A program made the translations under genes and the position numbers. A stretch of 64,000 nt of DNA from Chromohalobacter canadensis. GTDB taxonomy: Bacteria > Pseudomonadota > Gammaproteobacteria > Pseudomonadales > Halomonadaceae. Shown here one piece after another: positions 45,673 through 54,837 of this stretch. The notes under the pieces were generated by a model, which made no database searches, was not told the origin of the DNA, and was given only the letters and a program-made list of their open reading frames with translations. The stretch is taken from the NCBI RefSeq assembly GCF_029544075.1, contig NZ_JAJQJH010000002.1:434001-498000 (forward strand), in the 5' to 3' direction. Position 1 is the stretch's first letter. Every line of letters starts with the position of its first letter.

Positions 45673-47205
45673 ATGAGCGACATGACCCCTGATACCGCGG
45701 ATAACGACCCGACCGCCGTCGGCGGCGAGTACGAACGCCAACCCGTGCCCGAGCGATCACGACTCGGCTTCAAGAACTTCATCGGCATGTATGCCGGCGA
45801 GCATACCGCCGGTACCGAACTGATGATCGGTCCGCTGTTCGTGCTCGCCGGCGTGTCGGCCTTCGATGTTGTCGTCGGCCTTATCGTCGGCAACGCGCTT
45901 GCGGTACTGAGCTGGATGCTGCTCACCGCTCCCATCGGTACCCGGGCGCGCCTGACGCTCTACTACCAGCTCGAGAAGATCGCCGGCCGCCATACCGTGA
46001 TCCTCTACAACCTGGCCAACGGTCTGGCGTTCTGCTTTCTGGCCGGCGCGATGATCACCGTGTCGGCAACCGCGGTGGGGGTGTGGTTCGGCTTCCCGCT
46101 ACCCACCCTGGCAGACCTGGCGCCCAACAGCCTCGGCTGGGTGCTCGCCGTGCTCGTGGTGGGTGCGGTTATCACGATCGTGGCGGCCTACGGCTATCGC
46201 TTCGTTTCCTGGTTCGCCAACATCGCCGCCCCGTGGATGGTTCTGATCTTCCTGGGTTTCGGTATCGTCTCGCTGAAATGGTTCATCGATGCCACCGGCA
46301 CCGAGGTCGGCTCCGCCGGCGACCTGTGGGCACTGGCCGAGACGGCGATCTGGACCGGGGTGCACGTGCCCGGGCAGCCGGACTTCACCCTCTGGCATGT
46401 GATCTTCTTTGCCTGGTTCGCCAACATGGCAATGCATGTCGGCATGGCCGACCTGTCGGTGCTGCGCTTTGCCCGCAAGAGCTGGTACAGCATCGCCTCC
46501 GCCGCGGGCATGTACGTGGGCCACTTCATGGCCTGGCTGGCGGCTTCCATGCTGTTCGCCTTCCAGATGTACCAGGCCGGGCTCACATCGGAGTCAGCAG
46601 TCGTCAGTGCCGCCCGGGCCGGCAACATTCCGAACCCGCTGCCCGGCCCGCTGGCCGACCAGGCGCTGGGCGTGGCGGGGTTGATCTGCGTGATCATTGC
46701 CGGCTGGACCACCGCCAACCCCACCATCTATCGCGCCGGGCTGGCCTTTCAGGCCATCGTGCCGCATGTCTCGCGCTTCCGGGTCACGATCGGCACCGGG
46801 CTGTTGACCACCTTCGTGGCGATGTTCCCGGGGGTGGCGATGCAGCTGCTGGGCTTCGTGGCGCTCTACGGCCTGCTGCTGATGCCGATCGGCGCGGTGA
46901 TATTCATCGATTACTGGGTACTTCCGAAGCTCGGTCTGACCCGCTTCTACGCCGAACAGGCCGGGCACACGCTGACCATGCCGGTATTGGGCGCCTGGCT
47001 GATCACGCTGGCGATCTGCCTGGGCCTGGTGCAGTTTGCCGACATCGAAATCTTCTTCGTCGCGCTTCCCGGCTGGTTCATTGCCGCGCTGCTTTTCATC
47101 GCCCTGAGCTTCCTGGCCCAGAAACGGCAGGCGCCCCATGACGCCAGCGCGCTGGGGACAACCGCCAGTGCAACGACTTCCACCACCTCATCGAAAGTGG
47201 AGTAA
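45673..47205 (+). CDS. NCS1/cytosine-purine permease-family transporter
   Basis: The 510-aa membrane protein has about twelve helices. The N-terminal FKNFIGMYAGEHTAGTELMIGPLF and later FFAWFANMAMHVGMADLSVLR place it with the CodB/NCS1 superfamily rather than any sugar carrier I know. Its position at the end of the rhamnose operon suggests uptake of L-rhamnose or a derivative, which would be unusual. The ATG at 45673 has a GGAGGT site 7 nt upstream; an ATG at 45658 lies on the site itself. Confidence 0.85.
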   Translation: MSDMTPDTADNDPTAVGGEYERQPVPERSRLGFKNFIGMYAGEHTAGTELMIGPLFVLAGVSAFDVVVGLIVGNALAVLSWMLLTAPIGTRARLTLYYQLEKIAGRHTVILYNLANGLAFCFLAGAMITVSATAVGVWFGFPLPTLADLAPNSLGWVLAVLVVGAVITIVAAYGYRFVSWFANIAAPWMVLIFLGFGIVSLKWFIDATGTEVGSAGDLWALAETAIWTGVHVPGQPDFTLWHVIFFAWFANMAMHVGMADLSVLRFARKSWYSIASAAGMYVGHFMAWLAASMLFAFQMYQAGLTSESAVVSAARAGNIPNPLPGPLADQALGVAGLICVIIAGWTTANPTIYRAGLAFQAIVPHVSRFRVTIGTGLLTTFVAMFPGVAMQLLGFVALYGLLLMPIGAVIFIDYWVLPKLGLTRFYAEQAGHTLTMPVLGAWLITLAICLGLVQFADIEIFFVALPGWFIAALLFIALSFLAQKRQAPHDASALGTTASATTSTTSSKVE

Positions 47206-47210
47206 TCCGT

Positions 47211-47402
47211 ATGCGTCTGATACTACAAATCGTCTCGCTCGCGATGCTGGTCCTGACGGTGCTATTCCCGATGCTCTACCTCTTCGGCGTGATGGGGGAG
47301 GTCGCCATGAAGTGGTCGTTGCTAATCGTAACGGTGGTCTGGTTTCTAGCCACGCCATTTTGGATGGGGCGTGAGAAACCCGCTAATCGTCAGGCTAGTT
47401 AG
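47211..47402 (+). CDS. small two-helix membrane protein after the permease
   Basis: The 63-aa protein has two hydrophobic segments (residues ~2-25 and ~32-52) with a short Gly/Glu loop, and a hydrophilic tail. It starts 5 bp after the permease stop with a GGAG site, and it is the last gene before the operon terminator. It could be an accessory subunit of the transporter. I do not recognise a family. Confidence 0.7.
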   Translation: MRLILQIVSLAMLVLTVLFPMLYLFGVMGEVAMKWSLLIVTVVWFLATPFWMGREKPANRQAS

Positions 47403-47454
47403 AAGACAGAAAAGGGGGCAGTCTCGAAAGGTTGCCACCCTTAAGCAATACGCA

Positions 47455-47482
47455 AAAGGGCGGTGCCTTGGCACCGCCCTTT
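47455..47482. terminator. bidirectional terminator between the rhamnose and znu operons
   Basis: A perfect 12-bp stem (AAAGGGCGGTGC and complement, loop CTTG) lies between the convergent 63-aa gene and znuA, and is A-rich on one side and T-rich on the other. Confidence 0.8.
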
Positions 47483-47499
47483 GTCGTTTCCGGAGGGGC

Positions 47500-48477
<978 letters not shown>

Positions 48478-48514
48478 GCAGTTTCCCTCTTGTCGGTGAT
48501 AAGGCCGGTCAGGC

Positions 48515-49429
48515 TCATGATGGCGTGCAAGTTTTCTCGTCTGTTTCCAACGGCGTGGCGCGACGCCGTACGCGTGCCAGCAGACTGCCGTGACGACCAC
48601 ACAGCGCCGAGGCGAGATAGGCAATGCCGGCGACCAGGATGATGCACGGGCCGGAGGGCAGGCCCAGGTGGTACGAGACCAGCAAGCCGCCGGTGCTCGA
48701 GACCATGGCGATGAGGATGGACAAGCCGATCAAGCCCTCCAGCCGCTGCGACCAGAAGCGTGCAGTGGTGGCGGGCAGCATCATCAGGCCCACCGCCATC
48801 AACGTGCCCAGCGTCTGAAAACCGGCGGTGAGGTTGAGCACCATCAGCCCTAGAAAAACGCCATGCACCAGGCCGCCGCGAATCCCCTGGCCGCGCAGGA
48901 AAAGCGGATCGAGGCATTCGACCACCAGCACGCGGAAGATCAGTGCCATGACCAGCAGCGTAGCGCTGGCCACCGAGGCGATCAGCCATAGCGCGGTGTC
49001 GTCGATGGCGAGGATGGAGCCGAACAGCACATGGGTGAGATCGACACTGCTCCCGCGTAGCGAGACCAGCATGACCCCCAGCGCCAGAGAAATCAGATAG
49101 AAGCTAGCCATTGCCGAGTCTTCGCGATGGCCGGTCATACGCGACACGCTGCCCGCCAGCCCGGCCACCAACAGGCCGGCCACCAGGCCGCCGAGACTCA
49201 TCGCCGGTAGCGAGAAGCCCGCCAGCACGAAGCCCAGTGCCACGCCCGGCAGTACCGCATGGGCCATGGCATCGCCGACCAGGCTCATGCCGCGCAGCAT
49301 CAGGAACACGCCCAAGGGAGGTGCTGCCAACGACAGCGCCAGGCCGCCGACCAGCGCGCGGCGCATGAAGGCGTAATCGGTCAGCGGGGCGATGAGCCAC
49401 GCATCCAGCGTGGTCAATAGGTCGAGCAT
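48515..49429 (-). CDS. znuB: zinc ABC transporter permease ZnuB
   Basis: The 304-aa inner-membrane protein has about eight helices with the ABC-3 family pattern: YAFMRRALVGGLALSLAAPPLGVFLMLRGMSLVGDAMAHAVLPGVALGF, then TLMAVGLMMLPATTARF and LLVSYHLGLPSGPCIILVAG. The ATG at 49429 gives a 16-bp overlap with the end of znuC. It continues the zinc operon. Confidence 0.93.
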   Translation of the reverse strand: MLDLLTTLDAWLIAPLTDYAFMRRALVGGLALSLAAPPLGVFLMLRGMSLVGDAMAHAVLPGVALGFVLAGFSLPAMSLGGLVAGLLVAGLAGSVSRMTGHREDSAMASFYLISLALGVMLVSLRGSSVDLTHVLFGSILAIDDTALWLIASVASATLLVMALIFRVLVVECLDPLFLRGQGIRGGLVHGVFLGLMVLNLTAGFQTLGTLMAVGLMMLPATTARFWSQRLEGLIGLSILIAMVSSTGGLLVSYHLGLPSGPCIILVAGIAYLASALCGRHGSLLARVRRRATPLETDEKTCTPS

Positions 49430-50163
49430 GGCGGCACGTCCGGCAGGTTCAGGGAAATAAAAGGCGCCTGGGGATGCGCGTGGCGGCGCGCCGGCGCATG
49501 ATGCCGCTCGAGCAGTGTAGCCGGCTCGACCCACTGGCCGTGGCCACCCGCCAGCAGCAGTACGCAATCCGCCAGGCGTGCCAGCTGCTCCATGTCATGC
49601 AAGACGACGATGACCGTGGCGCCGGCATTGGCGACGTCGCGCAAGCTGTCGCAGAGAATCTCCACGGTGTGCGTATCGACGTTGGCGAAGGGCTCATCGA
49701 GCAGCAGCAGTTCCGCCTCCTGCATCAGCGTGCGGCCGAGTAGCGCCCGCTGACGCTGGCCGCCGGAAAGCTCGCCGAGCGGACGGTGCGCCAGGCCGCT
49801 CAGCCCCAGGCGCTGCATGACCCCATGCATGTGGCGGTAGTCGTCCGGGCCGTAGCGTTTGAAGGTGCCGTGAGTGGGCCAGCGCCCGGTCAGCATCAAC
49901 TCCTCGACGCTCATCGGAAAGGTGAGATCCAGCGCAAGCTGTTGCGGCAGCCAGGCGCGGCGCTCCTTGGGCATGGAGCAATGCACATGGCCGGAAAGCG
50001 GCGACAGCAACCCCATGATCGCCTGGATCAAGGTGCTCTTGCCGGCCCCATTGGCACCGACCAGCGCAGTGATCGCGCCGTCTTCGAACGTCCCGTTGAC
50101 GTTCTCCAGCACCGTGCGCCCGCCTTGGGCGAGGGTCAGCGCCTCGAGGCTCAAGCGACTCAT
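49414..50163 (-). CDS. znuC: zinc ABC transporter ATP-binding protein ZnuC
   Basis: The 249-aa ATPase has Walker A GANGAGKST, signature LSGGQRQRALLGRTL, Walker B LLLLDEPFANVD and HDM as the switch. The C-terminus is His-rich (RRHAHPQAP), as in many ZnuC proteins. Its ATG overlaps the stop of the 46-aa gene in front of it (ATGA), so the two are coupled. Confidence 0.93.
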   Translation of the reverse strand: MSRLSLEALTLAQGGRTVLENVNGTFEDGAITALVGANGAGKSTLIQAIMGLLSPLSGHVHCSMPKERRAWLPQQLALDLTFPMSVEELMLTGRWPTHGTFKRYGPDDYRHMHGVMQRLGLSGLAHRPLGELSGGQRQRALLGRTLMQEAELLLLDEPFANVDTHTVEILCDSLRDVANAGATVIVVLHDMEQLARLADCVLLLAGGHGQWVEPATLLERHHAPARRHAHPQAPFISLNLPDVPPCSTY

Positions 50164-50300
50164 GCAAAGACTCCCATGGCCCACGCCACGGCCAACCACA
50201 ACAGGCCCAGCGGCAGCAGTGCCAAAAGCACGCGGCGCCCGGCGCCCATCGACATCAGTGAAAAGTGACAAGGCCCATCCGGGCGGTGACGATGTGACAT
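50160..50300 (-). CDS. 46-aa membrane protein at the head of the znu operon
   Basis: This short gene begins MSHRHRPDGPCH, has one membrane helix (residues ~23-43) and ends MGVFA. A strong AAAGGAG site stands 5 nt before the ATG, and the stop overlaps the znuC start. It lies immediately behind the Zur-like box, so it should be the first gene translated under zinc starvation. The N-terminal His/Cys cluster could bind metal. I do not recognise a family. Confidence 0.7.
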   Translation of the reverse strand: MSHRHRPDGPCHFSLMSMGAGRRVLLALLPLGLLWLAVAWAMGVFA

Positions 50301-50325
50301 AACAACTCCTTTGAATGCCGAGGAG

Positions 50326-50338
50326 GTTATAACATAAC
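50326..50338. promoter_or_regulatory. Zur-like operator of the znu operon
   Basis: GTTATAACATAAC here is identical to the box at 21841-21853 upstream of zinT. It lies 26 bp upstream of the 46-aa gene. Confidence 0.8.
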
Positions 50339-50686
50339 AAAACGCTTGCCAAGCGCTTAGCTCAACTAATTGGCAGGGAGATCGTCGAGGCTGGAAAAGC
50401 ATCCGATCAAGGACGCGAAAACGCAATAGGATAGCGTTTTCGGCAGGAGAGAGGGAAGTATGGAAAGGCTCTGTCACTGAGTACTGCGGAGCTACCATGT
50501 CAGGATGACCAATGGTCCAGCGTGCGGCACAAGGCTTGACTGAGGCATAAAGAATTGTTTTCTTTATACGCCTGTTCAATAAACGGCACTTTTCCGTATT
50601 GCTTCTAAGCTAGTAAAAGCGGCGTGCCGAGTCGTGCGTCTGCTGCCGTGAACGCAAACCTTGCCTGAATCAGATCAGGAATTCCT
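50339..50686. other. divergent intergenic region between znu and betT
   Basis: This region must carry promoters for both directions. I see no gene: the in-frame extension of the 46-aa gene to 50579 is random in composition and lacks a ribosome site. A possible -35/-10 pair (TTGTTT at about 50556, AATAAA 17 bp later) is too weak to claim. Confidence 0.3.
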
Positions 50687-52749
50687 ATGACGACACAATC
50701 TAATAATGAGGCGCCGTCACGCGATCGCCTCAATGGGCCGGTGTTCTACAGCTCGGTGGTTGGCATCGTCGCCTTCTCGCTGTGGGCGATGATCGCTACC
50801 GACCAGGCCAACTCGGTCATCAATGCCATCCTCGGCTGGATCTCCAATACCTTCGGCTGGTACTACTTCTTGACGGTGGTGATCTACCTGGTCTTCGTGA
50901 TTTATCTGGGGTTGTCACGCTATGGCAATATCCGCCTAGGGCCTGAACACTCACGACCCGACTTCAATATCTTCTCGTGGTCGGCGATGCTGTTCTCCGC
51001 GGGGATCGGCATCGGCGTGATTTTCTTCGCGCTGGCCGAGCCGCTGACGCAGTTCTATAACGCGCCAAACGCGCCCGATGATCAAGTCGCCGCGGCACGC
51101 CACGCGATGGAGCTGACCTTCCTGCACTGGGGCTTTCCGGCTGGGGTATCTACACCCTGGTAGGCATGTCACTAGCCTTCTTCAGCTACCGGCACAACCT
51201 GCCGCTGACCATCCGTAGCGCGCTCTATCCGATCTTCGGCGACCGGATCTACGGCATGATCGGCCACGTAGTCGATACCGCTGCCGTGATGGGGACGGTA
51301 TTCGGCATTGCCGCTAGCCTTGGGATCGGGGTCATCCAGCTCAACTTCGGGCTGGACTATATGTTCGGCATCCCAAAAGGCACCTGGACCCAGGTGGTGC
51401 TGGTACTGGGCATCGTGCTGTTCGCGACCATCTCCGCGGTGACCGGGGTGGAGCGTGGCATCCGCCGCCTTTCCGAGTTCAACATCCTGCTCGCGGTATT
51501 GCTGCTGCTGTTCGTGCTGTTCGCCGGCAAGACGATCTTCCTGCTCAATGCGCTGGTGATGAACATCGGCGACTACCTGACCAACTTCGTCAGCCTGTCG
51601 TTCAATACCTATGCCTTCGACCGGCCGACCGGCTGGCTGAACGGCTGGACGCTGTTCTTCTGGGCTTGGTGGATTGCCTGGGGTCCGTTCGTCGGGCTGT
51701 TCCTGGCGCGTATCTCGCGTGGCCGTACCATCCGCACCTTCGTGCTCGGTACCATGACGCTGCCGATCATCTTCATGTTCCTGTGGATGTCGTTGCTGGG
51801 TAACAGTGCCATCGACATGGCGATGAACGGCGCCAGCGAGTTCGGCGAGCAAGTGATGAACAATCCGCCTGCGGGGATCTACTTGTTCCTCGAATCGTAT
51901 CCGCTGCCAATCCTGACTACTGCGGCGGTGAGTATTCTGGCGATCGTGTTCTTTATTACCTCCGGGGACTCCGGGGCGCTGGTACTCTCGAACTTCACCT
52001 CGAAGCTCAAGAACGTCAACAGCGACGCGCCGATTTGGATGCGCATTCTGTGGTCGGCGGTGATCGGTGTGCTGACCCTGTCGCTGATACTCGCTGGGGG
52101 ACTAACGACGCTGCAGAGTGCGGTGGTGATCACCGGCTTGCCGTTCTCGGTCGTGCTGTTCTTCATGATGGCAGGACTGCTCAAAGCACTGAAGCTCGAG
52201 GCCTTCAAGGAAGACAGCCGGCGTCTGAGCCTGGCCGGCCAACTTTCCGGGCGTACCGGTGGCGGTGGAGAACGCGATACCCGCAACTGGCAGCAGCGTC
52301 TCCGGCGCGCCATGAGCTTTCCTGGCAAGAAGCAGGCGCGGCGCTTCATGGACGAAACCTGTAAGCCGGCCATGGAAGCCGTACGCGATTCGTTGCAGGA
52401 GCAAGGCGTATTCGTCGAAATTAATGAAGGCGTGCAGAATGGCGACGACTACATGTCGCTCAACGTCGACTTCGAGGACGAGCAGAACTTCACCTACCAG
52501 ATCTGGAGTCAGGGCTTCTCGACGCCTGGATTCGCGATGCACGCCCCGCATGCCGACTCGCGCTACTACCGGCTGGAGGTTTATCTGCTCGAGGGTAGCC
52601 AGGGTTACGACCTGATGGGCTACACCCGCGATCAGGTGATCGGCGACATCCTCGACCAGTACGAACTGCACATGCAGTTCCTGCACCTCAACCGGATCGA
52701 GCCGGGCAACATCAACATGCCCGACAGCCCGGAACAGCCACCTTCATAA
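50687..52749 (+). pseudogene. betT: BCCT choline transporter BetT, interrupted by a frameshift
   Basis: Two abutting frames together give one complete betaine-choline-carnitine carrier. The first (50687-51163) encodes the N-terminal helices and ends FLHWGFPA followed by an unrelated tail. The second frame resumes WGIYTLVGMSLAFFSYRHNLPL, which is the normal continuation. One base is missing at about 51141-51142, before a GGGG run. The repaired protein would have ~687 aa and the long C-terminal cytoplasmic domain of BetT-type carriers (~530-687). It may be a real loss of function or a sequencing error. Confidence 0.85.
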
Positions 52750-52799
52750 GGTGGGCTCGGTCGGCCGTTATGCGCGACCGGTCTCTTAAAAAGCTTGAG

Positions 52800-52829
52800 C
52801 CCCCGGTCGCGATGCGGCCGGGGGTTTTT
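52800..52829 (+). terminator. rho-independent terminator of betT
   Basis: An 11-bp stem (CCCCCGGTCGC and complement with one T-G pair, loop GAT) followed by TTTTT lies 50 bp after the betT stop. Confidence 0.9.
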
Positions 52830-52904
52830 GCGCGAGAGGGACTAGTAATACCAAAGGCTGCGAATCGTCTGGGCGTGCGGTTACCGAGTACGATCCTTTG
52901 TTTT

Positions 52905-52932
52905 TCGTATACCGAGTCTATACACTATACGA
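52905..52932 (+). promoter_or_regulatory. promoter and operator of the higBA operon
   Basis: TCGTATA (52905-52911) and TATACGA (52926-52932) form a perfect 7-bp inverted repeat ending directly at the higB ATG. A TATACA/TATACT -10-like sequence lies between the arms. This fits autorepression by HigA. Confidence 0.65.
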
Positions 52933-53211
52933 ATGATCAAGAGCTTCCGACACAAAGGTCTGCGCAAGTTCTTTGAAACCGGCTCCACTGCTGGCATTCA
53001 GGCAAAGCACGCAACCAAGCTGCAAATACAGCTAACTGCGCTGGATAGCGCGACAGGCCCTGATGACATGAATGCGCCGGGTTGGAGGCTGCACCCCTTG
53101 TCCCGAAGCCTGAAAGGGCACTGGGCTATCATCGTCAACGGGAACTGGCGCCTCACCTTCACTTTCGAGGGTGAGGACGCCATTTTGGTTGATTATCAGG
53201 ATTACCACTAG
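52933..53211 (+). CDS. higB: HigB-family toxin (RelE superfamily mRNA interferase)
   Basis: The 92-aa protein has the HigB layout: [18 protein letters not shown], then [12 protein letters not shown], the [31 protein letters not shown] core with basic catalytic residues, and the YQDYH end. It should cleave mRNA on the ribosome unless bound by HigA. As usual for higBA, the toxin gene comes first, with the antitoxin 11 bp downstream. Confidence 0.95.
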   Translation: MIKSFRHKGLRKFFETGSTAGIQAKHATKLQIQLTALDSATGPDDMNAPGWRLHPLSRSLKGHWAIIVNGNWRLTFTFEGEDAILVDYQDYH

Positions 53212-53222
53212 GAGGTCGTCGC

Positions 53223-53504
53223 ATGAAGCGTATGCATAATCCTGCGCACCCTGGCGCCGTCTTGCGCGAGTACATTGGCGATCTCTCTATTACCGAGGCC
53301 GCCAAGCGACTGGGTGTAACGCGCGCTACGCTATCTCGGATTCTCAATGGCAGCGCCGGCATCTCGGCGGATATGGCGTTACGCCTCGAGCAAGCCCTGG
53401 GTACCAGCGCAGAGATGTGGCTGGAGATGCAGCTCAAGTATGAACTGTGGCAAGCATCGCAGCTGCCTCGCGCCCAGGTGACACCACTGCACGCGACGGG
53501 GTGA
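53223..53504 (+). CDS. higA: HigA-family antitoxin
   Basis: The 93-aa protein has an XRE helix-turn-helix: [35 protein letters not shown], followed by [24 protein letters not shown], the HigA/VapI signature. It neutralises HigB and represses the operon through the inverted repeat ahead of higB. An AGGAGG site lies upstream. Confidence 0.95.
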   Translation: MKRMHNPAHPGAVLREYIGDLSITEAAKRLGVTRATLSRILNGSAGISADMALRLEQALGTSAEMWLEMQLKYELWQASQLPRAQVTPLHATG

Positions 53505-53552
53505 TCGGGAGGTGAAGGACTGCTTGCTCACGCTTATAGGAAGTCTCCCGAA

Positions 53553-53727
53553 TCAATAAAGCCACTGGCGTAGGGCTTCGCGATTGCCGAGTTCGATTTG
53601 CTGGGCACGGGGATCGCCTTCCACGTGGCGATGATTGATGCCGTATTCGCGCAACACGTATTGGGCGAGCGCGCAGCGGCAGGTGATCGCCAGCATGTGC
53701 TCTTCCATGGCGTAGTCCTGCGCGATG
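53553..53727 (-). pseudogene. duplicated 3' end of the WYL regulator gene
   Basis: These 175 bp match 54838-55012, the end of the WYL regulator gene, in the same orientation and with about seven mismatches. The minus strand still reads the last ~58 residues (EEHMLAITCRCALAQYVL...ALRQWLY) and the stop, but no start or domain remains. Homology ends sharply at 53727, 17 bp before the orphan CRISPR repeats. It is a remnant left by recombination or insertion, not a functional gene. Confidence 0.88.
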
Positions 53728-53744
53728 GCAATGCCTCCAATGAG

Positions 53745-53834
53745 CCGTTCCCCGCAGGCGCAGGGATGAACCGTCTCGAAACATGATCCGGTAGGGTTTG
53801 CGGATCCGTTCCCCGCAGGCGCGGGGGTGAACCG
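53745..53834 (+). CRISPR. orphan two-repeat type I-E CRISPR
   Basis: Two 29-bp repeats (53745-53773 and 53806-53834) contain the type I-E core GTTCCCCGCAGGCGCGGGG and end in TGAACCG. The spacer between them (53774-53805) is exactly 32 bp, giving the 61-bp period of I-E arrays. The repeats differ at two positions and the first has one stem mismatch. No I-E cas gene lies in this window, and the array beside it belongs to type I-F, so this is probably a relic. Confidence 0.85.
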
Positions 53835-53873
53835 TAAGCGCAAAATAGTCGGTGGGATTCAGGGTAGGGTGCG

Positions 53874-54443
53874 TTAGGCGTCGTCTTCTGGTGGCTGGCT
53901 ACCTGTGCGTTGCTTTTCCAGAATGCGAGGAGCAACGAATATCGCGACCATGCCAACGAGATCCAGCGTTCCGATGACGCCCGCAGCAACAGAACTGAAG
54001 GGTGCGATCACGGTGGCTGCCACGAGGCCGACGATGGCAACGGCTAACCCGTATCGTTGGCCACGTTCATCTTTCTTGATAGCACCCTCTAAACCCTTGC
54101 TACGCATGTCGTGCGTATGGTGCTGCTCGTCGACGGCCATATTTACGATGAGGCGACGTGTTTCCTCATCATAGGCATTCAGTTGCTCTGGAGGCGGGAG
54201 AGGGCCTTGATAGCTCACTTGCCGCATCATGGCGACAGATTGGTTTTGTGGCTCGGGTGTGGGGGCACTGACGATCAGATCGCCTAACCGTACCTGCTCT
54301 TCCTCGGAAAGCTGTCCATGATGCAACTGCTCAATAAGGCCGACGAACTCCTTTTGAGTTTCCTCGTCGACCTGTTGCCCGTCTTGAAGGGAGAGGTCGC
54401 GTTGAGAAGGCTGCTCACCGTTTGGTGGCGTGGTTGAAGGCAT
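53874..54443 (-). CDS. DUF2335-family membrane protein
   Basis: The 189-aa protein has a long hydrophilic Gln/Glu-rich N-terminus, then the DUF2335 core YQGPLPPPEQLNAYDEETRRLIVNMAVDEQHH, and two C-terminal membrane helices (~residues 131-152 and 156-174). Such proteins are frequent near mobile or defence genes, and their role is unknown. It overlaps the upstream 65-aa gene by 29 bp, so both are likely translated together. Confidence 0.8.
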   Translation of the reverse strand: MPSTTPPNGEQPSQRDLSLQDGQQVDEETQKEFVGLIEQLHHGQLSEEEQVRLGDLIVSAPTPEPQNQSVAMMRQVSYQGPLPPPEQLNAYDEETRRLIVNMAVDEQHHTHDMRSKGLEGAIKKDERGQRYGLAVAIVGLVAATVIAPFSSVAAGVIGTLDLVGMVAIFVAPRILEKQRTGSQPPEDDA

Positions 54444-54612
54444 ATTGGCTCAAGGCTGAACGGAGGTGACTGCCAACAGTTGTCCAATGTTGGGCAATAC
54501 GTTCTTGATCACTGCCCTTGGGCATGTACTGGGCGTAGTTTTCGACTGGCCAAACATCCATCACGGAGCCTGCTGCACGCAGGGTACGGCTGCTCGTTAC
54601 GCGACGTTTCAT
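54415..54612 (-). CDS. small basic hypothetical protein coupled to DUF2335
   Basis: The 65-aa product is basic, with an N-terminal RRVTSSRTLRAAGSVMDVWPVENYAQYMP part and a helical end (HWTTVGSHLRSALSQYAFNH). It has no membrane segment. It overlaps the DUF2335 gene by 29 bp on the same strand. I do not recognise a family, although an N-terminal MDVWP motif with a following helix suggests a small regulator or partner protein. Confidence 0.6.
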   Translation of the reverse strand: MKRRVTSSRTLRAAGSVMDVWPVENYAQYMPKGSDQERIAQHWTTVGSHLRSALSQYAFNHATKR

Positions 54613-54837
54613 GACCTTACTCCTGAATAATGTTTTCCAACGCTATACGTTCAGCACGTTATCTTGCCGACGTTGCAGCGCTAGGAAGATAGAATCCTAT
54701 GTCAAAGATAGCGCAAAATAAACCGTACAGTGCGAGACCATTTTCGCGTGACTTGGCCATATGCGTGTCATCAATGTGCGAATCACAAAGCGCCAGGCGT
54801 TATCGTCCAAGCCCCGCAAACGCAGGTGTCGCTTGCC

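Noticed and set aside
50160-50579. A 139-codon version of the small gene before znuC.
   Set aside because: The extra N-terminal part reads through the Zur-like box and promoter, lacks a ribosome site and has random composition, whereas the internal ATG at 50300 has AAAGGAG.
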